From positions 1,233,501 through 1,297,500 of the forward strand of contig CAJHZI010000787.1 in assembly GCA_905160935.1 (NCBI GenBank): a stretch of DNA of 64,000 nt. Direction: 5' to 3'. This DNA comes from Enchytraeus crypticus (Eukaryota > Annelida > Clitellata > Enchytraeida > Enchytraeidae). Of this stretch, positions 1-11,270 are shown piece by piece; within the stretch, counting starts at the first letter, position 1, and every line of letters begins with the position of its first letter. Below the pieces are notes generated by a model. The model was given only the letters and a program-made list of their open reading frames with translations. It made no database searches and was not told the DNA's origin. Position numbers and translations under genes: made by a program.

Positions 1-139
1 GTAAAGCTAAAAAAGGCTAAGGTTTACGTCAGTTTCCTCACTCGAAAGCGATGTCAGTGACGGGCGAGCCCAGGTTTTGAACCCCGTATATACTGACCCG
101 CGGTAGAGTATCTTACCGACTTCACCACTGGCTCCAGCC
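1..139 (-). mobile_element. SINE family A (tRNA-like)
   Basis: Antisense copy: GTCAGTTTCCTCACTCGAAA, GATGTCAGTGACGGGCGAGC, B-box region (antisense) TTTGAACCCC, ending CCACTGGCTCCAGC. Consensus sense strand: CTGGAGCCAGTGGCGATGTC, then GGGGTTCAAATCCTGGGCTC, then GAGGAAACTGACGTTAACC. May run left of the window. Confidence 0.85.
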
Positions 140-259
140 GGTTATTGTCATCATTGCGTTAGAGCCAGCAAGCATATCAGCGACAAGGAAACTAAAAAGA
201 CACAGTGACCACAAGACTAAGCGCCTCTGAGCTGCATTGTACAGTCAATATAGAACAAG

Positions 260-1095
260 TACACTGTGTGTTTTATAACTGATACCCCAAATTGTTTTAA
301 CAATAGAGACGTAAGAAGCTGAACGATGTTCTTGAAATTTACAGCCCTTAACCATCGGCCAATTCTACAAAACATGGGGAAGTTTCGTTTGAATATCTTT
401 AATATCGTGAAGCGTATAGTTTCGCGAGTATGAGTGGGGTCAGATAAGAAATTTACAATACAGGATTACGAGCGGGTTACATTTAGCGTAGACTATCTCT
501 ATAAAAATACTAGCTAACACGCAACATAAAATTTCTGCTAATGTTATTTTGAAGAGCAATCATTTCGCTTCAATTCGATGTAAAATACGTGCTGATATGA
601 TCCTAATTGACAAAGTTATTGAACTTTTTATGCCTGCATTGCATGAAGAAAATAAAAGAAAGAAGAGGACTCCGTTGCAGCGGCTGCGGTGATAGCAGTT
701 GTACCCAGACATGCAAAAGCATGCATTAAAAGTTCAATAACTTTGTCAATTAAGAACATATCAGCACGTATTTTACGTCATTTTGCAAAGAAGTGATTGC
801 TCTTCAAAATAGCATTAGCTGAATTTTTGTGACGTGTTCGCTATTATTTTTATAGAGATAATTTTACGCTGCATGTAATACGCCCGTAATCCTATACTGG
901 AAATTTCTTATCTGACACCACTCCTATTCAAAAAACTATAACTTTCACGTTACTAAAGATATTCAAACGAACTTTCTCTATGTCTTGTAGAATTGGCTGC
1001 TGGTCAAGTGCTGTAAATTTTCAGAACATCGGTCAACTTCTTACGACTTTATTGTAAAAACAATTTGGGGTATCAGTTATAAAAAGCATAGTGTA
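260..1095. mobile_element. Foldback element with about 385-base inverted arms
   Basis: Left arm 260-645 and right arm 710-1095 are reverse complements at roughly 85 % by eye. Both outer ends read TTTATAACTGATACCCCAAA inward, and inner ends are CATGCATTAAAAGTTCAAT-like. The loop is about 64 bases (646-709). No transposase frame is present. It looks like a non-autonomous foldback/MITE-type DNA element in an intron of SLC5 paralogue 1, ending 168 bases before an exon. Target-site duplication is not obvious. Confidence 0.85.
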
Positions 1096-1263
1096 GTGCT
1101 ATCGAGGTTTGCTCTAATTATTGTTGAAAGTAACTTCATATCTATGTATGATTGTAAAGCATACAGTAATTACGCAGTCGTATAAACTAACTACATGTAT
1201 TCAATAGTTGCTTTGTTATACTCAAGCTTTGTTATTTTCAATACGTGCTTTGTTTAACAACAG

Positions 1264-4200
1264 ATTCAGCTTTGATCCGAGAACTCGAGTAACATTCTGG
1301 ACAAACACAATTGGCGGCGGAATCTCGTACATTGGGACGTTAGTACTATGCTCTATCAACTAACACCAGTTAAAATGAATAATATTATACTGTGCAAGCG
1401 TATCATCTTCATCTAAGAAATGCTATGAAAAACACTCCCAAAAGCTGTATTTCTAAAAGTCAAAAGGCTACTGCATTAAGATTTTCTAAAGCTATAGCCA
1501 TTTGAGAGTCATGGAGTGCTTGTTAGTTGGAATGTAAATAGGCATGCATACATGCTTTGCATCTGTCATTTGACGGAACACTAAAGGGATAGTGAAACAG
1601 TAAGAGAAAAACTTAATATTTAAAGCTTCATGTGGGAAATTCGTTTCTGCAACCTTCTTGGAGTCAATATAGCTATATTTTGACGAGTTTAACGTCAGTT
1701 TCCTGCTCGACAGGATGTCAATGACGAGGAAAGCACTGGATTTAAACCCTGTGCTTACTGAATCGCTGTCGAACGACTTGTCAACAAGCCATCGGGTCAG
1801 CTCCATGGTTTAGTCAAGCTTTCCTCTAACTCTGCTTTAATCGCATCTAATGAAAGTGTGCAGTTTTAGGTTGGAATTACTGTTTAAGATCTGTACACAT
1901 AAACACTAACGTATTTAGAGAATGGCCGATAGAAGAGTTCTTAACATACGTAGAGATCATTCATCAATCAGTACTAAATTAGTGATTGTTTTGTAAAAAG
2001 TGATTGAAATATGATTGTAAATGTTGATTTATTAATTGCTAATTAACTAACTGATGTACTGACTGCTAATTAACTAACTGATTGATTGATTATCAATTAA
2101 ATAACTGATTGATTTGATAATTAACTGCTTGATTTAGATATAATTAACTAACTGATTGATTGATTGATAGATTTACATCAAATCAGATGATGGTACAGAG
2201 GCTGGTGTCGGTTCCTACCACAGCCAAGGCTCAAGCGTAAGTTTTCTCTTATCTATCTTCTTGCTTCTCATATCCTCCTCTCATATCCTCATATCCTCCT
2301 CATATAATATCCTCATGTCATATTCTCATATCCTCATATCCTCCTCATATAATATCCTCATGTCATATTCTCATATCCTCATATCCTCCTCATATAATAT
2401 CCTCATGCATATTCTCATATCCTCATATCCTCCTCATATAATATCCTCATGTCATATTCTCATATCCTCATATCATATTCTCATATCCTCATATCATATT
2501 CTCATATTCTCATATCATGTCCTTTTCATATCATATTCTCCTCATATCATATCCTCCTCATATCATATCTTCATTTTTCCTCCTATCCTCATATCATATT
2601 CTCATATCCTCTTATCATATCCTCCTCATATCATATTCTCATATCATATCCTCATATCATATCCTCATATCATATTCTCATATTCTCATATCATATTCTC
2701 ATATCATATCCTCATATCCTCATATCCTCATATCCTCTTATCATATCCTCCTCATTTCATATCCTCATATCATATTCTCATATCATATTCTCATATCATA
2801 TTCTCATATCCTTCTCTCCTTCCTTCTGTTGTTCAGTCGCTGTCTCTTTTCCTCTATTTTCCATTCTTTCCTTTGTGGTTTTTAATTCTCACACAAATAC
2901 ACATAAACACAAATTCTCTCTCTCTTTCTCTCTCAAGTATTCTGCCAAGTGGCATGTAGAATGTAAATATTCATTATTCATTCTCGCATTCTGCTTTCTC
3001 GCTTTATAAAGAGCACTCTGTCGATTGTCGAAAATGCTCTGCCTTTCTCACAATTTAATGCGACCTATATATTTAGAATAATATGCCTTATGAGATTGCT
3101 TCCTTTTACCTTCCTCAGTTCTTAATCAGTTTTCTCTTACTACATGTTCAGCTTACTATTGGTCTATACTTCAGTGAACCGGACACAACACGGGTACACT
3201 CTTTTTCGCCGTATAATATCTTGTTCACTTTGACTCAGATTGTCACAATTCCACGCTAGGCTAGTATTTTAGCCACTGATGAAGTATCTCTGAGACGCTT
3301 TTAGTTTATTAGCGAAGTTAATATTTAAAGCTGAGTTTATTAGTTCTGTTGTAGCATTGATTTCACATGTCTTTATAGATCTCTTTACTTATTAATACTC
3401 ATCGCTTTTCCTCTTCAGACTCTATAGTGTTCGTATCCTGTGTCTATACAGATCTCTCTATGGAATAATCCTCATAGCTTTTCCTCTCTGGGCTCTCGTG
3501 GTATTCATAGGACTCACAATGCACGCGTTCTATGCAGACTGCGATCCTCTTATCAGTGGGGCAATATCCACCGGTGATAAGGTAATCAGCTAATAAACTT
3601 ATCAAAAACAATAAATATTCCCTCGTTGTGTCCGGGTTGCTTGAAGAAGTGACCAACCGGTGACAGCACCTGTCGTAGAAGGCAACTAAAACTCCAAGAT
3701 CTATACCAACGTCAGAAAGGGCATTCGGTTGGTGAGCGCCTAGGCTCCAGAAATTGCTACAAAAATTTAAACGAATGGAAAAGACTCAGATAGGGGATTG
3801 GCTGGTGGTGTGGTGAAGGACAGAGAGGATTTGAGACAGTCTATTTGTAACCATACCCTGGTTATACTGGGATTCAATGGAGGATGATGATGATGTTGAT
3901 CAAAAACAATAAATAAATAAATAAAGTTCATTATTAGTCAGTCAGTCAGTCAACCTATCTATTATTACATAAAGCAATATCATTCTAAATTATCAATCTA
4001 CTGCTTAATTTTCGTATTTATAAAATTTCAAACTGAGAAAGCTGTAGAAAATAATTTAAACAACGATTCAGTCCAGTTCATGTAACTAATTTATAAATTG
4101 GGGTTGTTAATTTAGCTTATTTAACAAATTTCAAAAATTATCACATTTATTTAATTGATTCCATATAGTAAATTGAACAGTTACTTACTTGAGGGTTGGT

Positions 4201-5634
4201 TAAATCCTGAATGACGTGCATAGTTTATACTAATAATAATAATAATAATAACAACAACAACAACAATTAGAGTGCTACAGTCATCACTGACAACATCGAG
4301 CACTATTGAGACAAAATCAAGCCGGCGAGCAAAAAGAAGGTCCAAATACGGTGCAAATTCCAAAATCCTGAAAATCAGTCCAAAGTTTGTTGGTTTTTTA
4401 TCGTTGCAGATAGTGCCGCTGTATTTGATGGAGCTAACGGGAGAATATCGGGGAATTCCCGGGCTCATAATGTCTTCAGTGTTCGCTGCAGCTCTCAGGT
4501 TCGTCGTAGCTTCTAAATAAATAAACACTTAAGCGCAAAGTCTCTTTAAACACCTGGGGGGGGGGGGGTTGATTAAGAGGATTCCCCCAGTCCAGCGAAC
4601 GCGATTTGCCCCTCCCCATTTTTTATTGACCTAGCTGCCTAAAAATCAACACATTAAACGGCTCTTACGGATATTTCTATAACAGTTAGTTCTATTACAT
4701 TCAATGTTATTGCAGATAATCCTATTACAGCTAATTTCAACACTGTTAATTCTACTATAATTAATTTCATTACATTTAATTATAGTACAGTTATTTCTCT
4801 TTCAGTTAATTCCAATCCAGTTAATTCCATTACAGTTAATTCTATTACAGTTAGTTCTATTACAGTTAATTAAATTTCAATTAATTCTATTGCAGTTTAT
4901 TCTACTGCAGTTAATTCTATTACATTTAGATCCATTACAGTTAATTCTATTGCAGTTACTTCTATTACAGTTAATTCTATTACAGTTAATTCTATTACAG
5001 TTAATTCTATTACAGTTAATTCTATTACATTTAATTCTACTACAGTTAATTCTATTACATTTAATTCTCTTACAGTTAATTCTATTACAGTTAATTCTAT
5101 TACAGTTACTTCTATTACAGTTAATTCTATTACATTTAATTCTACTACAGTTAATTCTATTACAGTTAATTCTCTTACAGTTAATTCTATTACAGTGAAT
5201 TCTATTACAGTTAATTCTATTACAGTTAATTCTATTACAGCTCTGTGTCATCCATCATCAACTCTCTCTCGGCAGTGTGTCTTGAGGACTTCGTTGATCC
5301 AGCTGTCATGCACTTCCGGCAGAAGAAACTTCCAGACAGATTCCGGAAGTGGATTGCAGTGGGAATAGGTGTGATGCTAATTCTTAATCACTAGATATTT
5401 AATGCATTAATTTTACTTTTTCGTAAGAACATAACCTACACGACAACTTTTAGAGTAAAACAATTATTTGAACAGCATTTTATTGTACACTAATAATAGT
5501 AAGTGTGAGAGAGAATCGTTATAGCTAGAAGGTCTACTGGATTAAAGAAATTGGTGCCCTACGAAAATAGCTGCAGTTGAGTATGCAAAAGAAGTAGTTG
5601 AACTTAGGACCTTAAAAATTTAAATATTTATACA

Positions 5635-5684
<50 letters not shown>

Positions 5685-5758
5685 TGTATATGTATATTGA
5701 TACTTACATATATATATATATATATATATATATTCTATTACAATTATTATAGTTAATT

Positions 5759-5795
<37 letters not shown>

Positions 5796-8649
5796 TATCA
5801 CAATTTCTATTGTTTTTTACAATCATGCATTTTGCTATTTATTTTTCTTTTTCTATTTCTCTATGTTTTTCAGTACTATTCTTCGGGCTGGTCACCATTG
5901 GTCTATCTCTCCTTGCAAATAGATTCGCCGGCCAGGTCGTCCAGTCTACTAGTTTGGCTTTCGGGGTGCTAGGGGGGCCATTGGGGGGCATATTCGTCAT
6001 GGGGTTTCTACTGCCGTTTATCAATTCATGGGTAAGTAGTTTTTTATGTAACACACATCTGCTTAGTTAACTTAACACTAATATAATAAACTTAACACTA
6101 ACACAATTATCTTAACTCTAACACGATTAACTTAACACTACCACATTTAACTTAATACTAACACAATTAACTAAACACTAACACAAATAGCTTAACACTA
6201 ACACAATTAACTTAGCACAATAAATGTGCTTATGATATTATGTTTAACGTCCTCAGTTTAAAAAATATATAAAAACATAGCAAAATAGAAAAATAAAGAA
6301 AAATATATAATGTAGCAGGTACAATGAACTATGTACAACAATTGATGATTTTTGTCACTATAGGGAGTTAAAAAATTGATTACTAATAACCATGGAGAGG
6401 AAGGAGGAAATGGGTCTTAAACAAGCATCTGTGCTTCCTGACCCAGTGTGCCGTTATATGTACGTTAGGTAGCCTTGGCCTGTTTAAAATATGTCGTCGT
6501 ATGCGATTTGCTTAAATGTTACATTATGCGGCAGATTAAGTTTACCTTTGATCGATTCTCTAGTATAACCGGGAAACAATTTCTGCATGGTTCATAGGAA
6601 CCCAATAACTTACTAAATAACTGCTATTTTTGATACCTTACTAACTACTTAAGAAGTTATTTCTAAGTTAAATGTATTTACTTACATTGTATACTTAAGA
6701 CTCATTGTGAAAGGAAAAATTATTTATTTTTAAATCATCAACTTAAGTTAACCTGTGCACGGATTTACCGATAATTTGCTGTGTGGATTGATTAAAATTC
6801 AGCCATATGAATAGATTTCTTGCTCTACGGGAGTATTTAATTGTTTGCTCTTTCTAGGGTGCTATATCAGGCATGGTGGTTGGACTGGCTGTAGCCCTTT
6901 GGGTGTCATTGGGAGCTTTAATTAACGGACCTAAGCCCGCCTCTCTCTCGCTGGGTGCCTGCGAGGCTAACCAGACCTTCATACCTACAACGTAGGCATC
7001 AGGCCAACTATCCATAATCAATCAATCAGTTAATCAGTCACTCTGTCAGTCAATCGATCACTCAGTTAATCAATCACTCTGTCAGTTAATCGATCAATCA
7101 AAAAGCAATCAATTTAGCAATCAACTCATTCAATTGATCCATCAATCATCGAATTCATTGGCATACAGTTTCTAACAATCTACCAACACACTGTCAATCA
7201 GTTAATAGTTCTTCTAAAACGGATTTTAAACCTTTTGCAGTCAATTACTAAATCAGTTAGTCATTGTTCAATCAATCCATTAATAATAACAACAATTAAC
7301 AACAATTAGAGTGCTATAGTCATCAATGACAACATAGAGCACTATTAAGACAAAATCAAGCCGGCGAGCAGAAAGAAGGTCCAAAAACGGTGCAAATTCC
7401 AAAATCCAGATAATCAGTTCAAAGTAATAATAATTAATAAGTAATAATAATAAATAATCAATCAACTTGTCAATCTCTATTTCAATTTCGAATGTGATTA
7501 ATTGCGATCCTAGTTAAACAGGGATTTAAGAAAAGATAATGATGATGATTATGATGATGATGATGATGATGAATGTAAGTGATAAATGATGCCTTAAACA
7601 ATTAGCGTCTCTTTCTAATCATCTAGCAATATCATAATTTCAGAAATCATGAGTTCTTTTGATTTTAAAATTGTATATATTATTTTATTCATCACCAAGT
7701 TAAAGCTAACTCTTGGTTTCTGTTTCTTTGTAAATGTTTCAAATTACTGTCCGACCATGGCTCGAAAACTTAACCTACTGAACATAAGACAAACGCCCTA
7801 CCAAATAGATCTTAAAATCTATAAAACTCTGTGCATTAACAGTAATTGTTATCGAAGATTTGTCTATGTTTTGTACCAGACCAGTACCGACAAATCCTCT
7901 AAACGACTGGTACGGGATATCATACTCCTGGTACGTGGTGGTAGGCATGGGTACCTGTATCATCGTTGGTATCGTCGTCTCATTGGTCACGGGAGGATTC
8001 TCATACAGTCTGTTACATACCGAGTCTTCTTGTCTAAATTCTGTTAAAAGCTAAAGCTTAAATGCTTATGTTAACGTCAGTTTCCTCACTCGAAAGCGAT
8101 GTCAGTGACGGACGAGCCCATGATTTGCACCCCGCACATACTGATCCGCGGTCTAGTATCTTATCGACATCGCCACTGGCTCCAGCTATATTCAGTCATA
8201 AATTAGGCAGTCTTACTTAATCTCTCAAATGGTACCAGTATCTGCCAGTAGACAAAATTTTGTATGAAATAGGGTAGTAGATAGGAATGAATATGGATGA
8301 ACTAGTCTAAGGGTTAAATCTGAGTGAACTCGTCATACAACCATACATCATAGCAGGTGTGGCTCTCCTTATCTCACTGATCCTGGAATTTGAGCTATTA
8401 ATTAGTCTCTTACGTAAATTCTTAAATTCCCCGAATGCTTGAATCATGGATATAGATTATTTAATTTAGGATCTCAGGTAAGTTTCCGTTGTCATCATCT
8501 GAGGCAATTCTTTATTCACATGTTGATGGCTGAATAACTGACATTGAGAGATTCCTCTGTTGAAGCAGGTGATCTATTGTAATGATTTGAATATTTGTTA
8601 TGAATTGATTTCAGGTATTTATTGATTGACTAGATTGATTGATTGACTA

Positions 8650-8714
<65 letters not shown>

Positions 8715-10024
8715 ATTGATTAATTGATTGTAGGATACAGAAGCACTCGAGATCCGTCCTTTATGTTTTCGATGGCTGACAAATGTTGTTGTTGTTGCTC
8801 CACATCTTGCATAAAGTGCTACCGATGTGGCGTACAATACGATGACGAGGAGGAAATTAAACTCGAAAAGGTTCGTGTACCTATTAACGATTGTGGCAAT
8901 TGGAAGGGCATCCCTAACTGGCGCTACTGAGAAAATTCTAAGAGATTCAATTAAAAATTATAATTGACTTGGCTTACTAATTTTGTCAAATTGATTTGAT
9001 AAGTTTGTATGAACGACGCTTATCTGGTCATATAATGACAATAATTACAAGAGAATTTAAAATTTAAATACCGGTATTTGTATTTAATAAAATTAATAAA
9101 ATTCTATTGTAATAATTTACAAAGATTTCCAAGAGGTGCTAATTAGCGAGAGCGATAGTTGCTAATGTATAAACTTTAGGCGAATTGTTGTGATCGATTT
9201 GTTGTGATTGATTTGTTGTGATTGATTTGACGTGATTGATTTGACGTGATTGATTTGTTGTGATTGATTTGTTGTGATTGATTTGTTGTGATTGATTTGA
9301 TGTGATTGATTGTTGTGATTGATTTGATGTGATTGATTTGATGTGATTGATTTGATGTGATTGATTTGTTGTGATTGATTTGTTGTGATTAATTTGTTGT
9401 GGTTGATTTTTTGTGATTGATTTGGAAGATATAAGTAACTTTCTCGAATCTTAATATCTAATGAAATAAAAGTTTGCATTTACAACTAATTAGACATTTT
9501 GAACAATTCAAACGAGTATTAGCTTTAGCAGGTTAACGCTTTCATATGAACTCGTTAATTAAATTGTTACTAAATGTCTGAGATCCGGTGATAATTTGTA
9601 AAACAATGCATTTATATTCTAAATGATTCGTTAGTTACACATTTCAGCAAACCAATAGCGTTCAGACCGCCATTGCTGATCCGAAGATATTTGATTTAAA
9701 TATTGGATTCAACTGTGTCCAATAAGATTATCATTTCTTGGTATAGCAACCGGCGTTCAATTCGGCGTTAGCCTTTCATTCTGCTTATACAATTAACTGT
9801 CCACATTTATGTTTCAGTTTGATCGCATTGACTTGGACTATCAGTACTTTCAAAAGAAGCGAGCTTTGGAAAATGGAATAGCTAAAGATAACCCTGCCTT
9901 CGTCTCAGATTCCGAAGACGTAGAAAAGAAGGACTTCAACGGATTCGTCCAATTCACCAACGGAAATGATCACAAACATATCCTAAATGAAATTAACGGC
10001 AAGGAAAGTGATGATTCAATATAG
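1264..10024 (+). CDS. SLC5-family sodium:solute symporter, paralogue 1 (3' ten exons)
   Basis: This is the 3' part of a Na+-coupled transporter of the SLC5 branch that includes SLC5A5/6/8/12; the substrate cannot be read from sequence. Exons: 1264-1338, 2171-2236, 3452-3581, 4410-4498, 5241-5368, 5874-6031, 6858-6991, 7880-8007, 8734-8870, 9818-10024 (stop TAG). All have AG acceptors and GT donors, and phases join into 416 codons. Exon peptides match paralogue 2 one for one ([70 protein letters not shown]). The Ser pair in SSVSS fits the Na2 site of the LeuT fold. After the last helix comes a cysteine cluster ([17 protein letters not shown]) and an acidic cytosolic tail of about 80 residues. 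The donor at 8008 (gtctgt) is weak but keeps the exon length equal to paralogue 2. The first six coding exons lie outside the window, as inferred from paralogue 2. Confidence 0.93.
1686..1807 (-). mobile_element. SINE family A, diverged copy
   Basis: Antisense copy in an intron of SLC5 paralogue 1: TTTAACGTCAGTTTCCTGCT, AAGCACTGGATTTAAACCCT, ending GGGTCAGCTCC. Confidence 0.7.
2258..2815. repeat. (TCATATCC)n-type tandem array in SLC5 paralogue 1 intron
   Basis: About 550 bases of CTCATATC variants, starting about 20 bases after the donor at 2237. Open frames rich in Ser/Ile/His here are by-products of the repeat. Confidence 0.95.
2930..3200 (-). mobile_element. Repeat family C
   Basis: Antisense, diverged: CTCTCTCTCAAGTATTCTGC, CAAGTGGCATGTAGAATGTA, ATATGCCTTATGAGATTGCT, CTTCCTCAGTTCTTAATCAG. 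It ends in (CT)n on its 3' side. Confidence 0.6.
3379..3438 (+). pseudogene. Truncated, decayed duplicate of an SLC5 paralogue 1 exon
   Basis: ATCTCTTTACTTATTAATAC, TCATCGCTTTTCCTCTTCAG mirrors the exon start at 3452 (ATCTCTCTATGGAATAATCC, TCATAGCTTTTCCTCTCTGG), and the preceding TCTTTATAG mirrors TCTATACAG. Confidence 0.8.
3690..3900 (+). mobile_element. Repeat family D ((GATGAT)n tail)
   Basis: Sense copy in an SLC5 paralogue 1 intron: ACCAACGTCAGAAAGGGCAT, TCGGTTGGTGAGCGCCTAGG, GAGACAGTCTATTTGTAACC, CTGGTTATACTGGGATTCAA, then GATGATGATGATG. Confidence 0.78.
4232..4394 (-). mobile_element. Repeat family B (SINE-like, (TTG)n/(TTA)n tail)
   Basis: Antisense copy with tail to the left ((AAT)n then (ACA)n at 4232-4265) and body AATTAGAGTGCTACAGTCAT, CGAGCACTATTGAGACAAAA, AAGCCGGCGAGCAAAAAGAA, AAATTCCAAAATCCTGAAAA. 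It ends 15 bases before the SLC5 acceptor at 4409. Confidence 0.82.
4676..5240. repeat. 15-base tandem array TTAATTCTATTACAG ending at a splice acceptor
   Basis: About 37 copies of a 15-base unit. The last CAG is the acceptor used by the exon at 5241. Being a multiple of three without stops, it leaves frames open on both strands; these are not genes. Confidence 0.95.
5639..5793. repeat. (TA)n tracts
   Basis: Three TA runs (5639-5680, 5708-5733, 5761-5793) in the intron 80 bases before the exon at 5874. Confidence 0.9.
6062..6220. repeat. About 20-base tandem array CTTAACACTAACACAATTAA
   Basis: Seven to eight imperfect copies, starting about 30 bases after the donor at 6032. Confidence 0.85.
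6391..6453 (+). mobile_element. 5S-related SINE (family G), tail fragment
   Basis: CATGGAGAGGAAGGAGGAAA, TGGGTCTTAAACAAGCATCT, GTGCTTCCTGACCCAGTGTG match the tail of the 42.2 kb copy, minus the 5S head. Confidence 0.65.
7282..7426 (-). mobile_element. Repeat family B
   Basis: Antisense copy in an SLC5 paralogue 1 intron: AACAATTAGAGTGCTATAGT, CAAGCCGGCGAGCAGAAAGA, GTGCAAATTCCAAAATCCAG. Confidence 0.82.
7492..7574 (+). mobile_element. Repeat family D, 3' fragment
   Basis: GCGATCCTAGTTAAACAGGG, ATTTAAGAAAAGATAATGAT, followed by (GAT)n. Confidence 0.65.
8047..8187 (-). mobile_element. SINE family A, directly after an SLC5 exon
   Basis: Antisense copy starting 39 bases after the exon ending at 8007: GTTAACGTCAGTTTCCTCAC, TCGAAAGCGATGTCAGTGAC, CGCCACTGGCTCCAGC. 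The equivalent intron of paralogue 2 also has an antisense copy (38746-38875). Confidence 0.88.
8620..8732. repeat. (GATT)n array running into an acceptor
   Basis: TTGATTGATTGATT repeats end in GATTGTAG, the acceptor of the exon at 8734. Confidence 0.92.
9178..9425. repeat. 14-base tandem array TTGTTGTGATTGAT
   Basis: About 17 copies with TTG/ACG/ATG variation, in the last intron of SLC5 paralogue 1. Confidence 0.92.
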
Positions 10025-10900
10025 CTATGCTATCAGACGTTCCTGACATCTTTAGATGAAGAAATGGTAGCTAATAATTATTAGTATTTATACTATTGAT
10101 AATTTCTTGTTTTAGCCGCATTCCCGACATATATAGGCATTTATATTAATATTACTGTAGATTATAAATTGTGAGATTTCGCGCCAAGAGTACATTCATA
10201 TTATGCATAATTTCACTGCGACATTGTTAGCGACTGATTTACAGATATTCCGGTGGTACGATTAAATCTCCATTGACTTTTAGTTGCATTTAAAAATCTT
10301 GGCGCTCGTTAATCTTGTAATAACATATTAAATTTGAGCGCACCTAACACGATCTCGCACTAAAACTACAAGCAAATCGAGAGTTAAATAGATTTTTATC
10401 TCTGCTTTTACTTTACTTAAATTTCGCACGTCGAATTTATGAAAATTAAGAAAGTATTAATTGAACACTGCCAAACGCTGCGAAGAGTCGACGAATGAAG
10501 ACACTGAGGAAGGCAATGAGAATCTATCTCAGAATGAACATGTTTCAATCTAACGGCTACATGGAAGATGATGTCATTGTATCTGTGACCTGATTGATCG
10601 ATGGATTGCTCATTTGCGAAGTGACGGCATTCAGCCGTATAAATATGAATCTTGGATCTGTAATTTATTAACTCTTCAAAGATAGAGATACCATGAACTA
10701 CTTATATCTTATGGATTGAATATTACATTTTTTGCGTACAATTTTAGGAAATTAAATTTTCTGAAATTTAATTTATATAAAAATGTATGAAAATGTTACT
10801 TGTGAAATTTGTAAATATACTTTTTATATTTATTTGGTGTTAGCGAACCACCTCAATAACATTTATTATCACATCTAATAAATTATATGTTTAAATCGCC
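10025..10900. other. 3' flank of SLC5 paralogue 1; no further gene seen
   Basis: AT-rich sequence with a possible AATAAA at about 10877. No repeat family or frame recognised. Confidence 0.4.
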
Positions 10901-10920
10901 ATCGACTACAGTGATATCCC

Positions 10921-11040
10921 CACTGGCGATATCGGTAAGATATTCGATTGCAGACCAGTATTTTTAAGGGGTCCAAATCCTGGGCTAGCCCGTCACTGAC
11001 ATCGCTTTCGGGTGAGGAAACTGACTTTAACATTAGATTT
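10921..11040 (+). mobile_element. SINE family A
   Basis: Sense copy in the intergenic region: CACTGGCGATATCGGTAAGA, GTCCAAATCCTGGGCTAGCC, GTGAGGAAACTGACTTTAAC. Confidence 0.82.
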
Positions 11041-11104
11041 TATTACATTTCTTTAAATACAAGAATTTTTGAAACTAAAATCATCGAGTTTCTCTCATTA
11101 CAAA

Positions 11105-11270
11105 GGCACTCCATATTGCCTACCTAACTAAACCATTGCCTTAGTATAAGATCAACATTTGAGGTTCTGAGGTGGTGCTTCATTGCCTTCCTCAGTAAAA
11201 TTTTAATCAGCCTATATGCAACACGTTCAGTTATCAATTGATCTATTCTCAGCTATCTCATAAGATTAAT
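11105..11270 (-). mobile_element. Repeat family C remnant
   Basis: Antisense core: TTGAGGTTCTGAGGTGGTGC, TTCATTGCCTTCCTCAGTAA. Confidence 0.5.

Noticed and set aside
2261-3009. Long Ser/Ile/His-rich frames over the TCATATCC array
   Set aside because: Low-complexity repeat translation inside an SLC5 intron; three overlapping frames are equally open.
4676-5240. CRISPR-like array
   Set aside because: Pure tandem repeat with no unique spacers, in a eukaryotic intron; the same holds for the 27-, 30- and 137-160-base arrays.
4877-5251. Cys-Asn-Arg-Ile repeat protein on the minus strand
   Set aside because: A product of the 15-base array, whose length is a multiple of three and contains no stop; the opposite strand is equally open.
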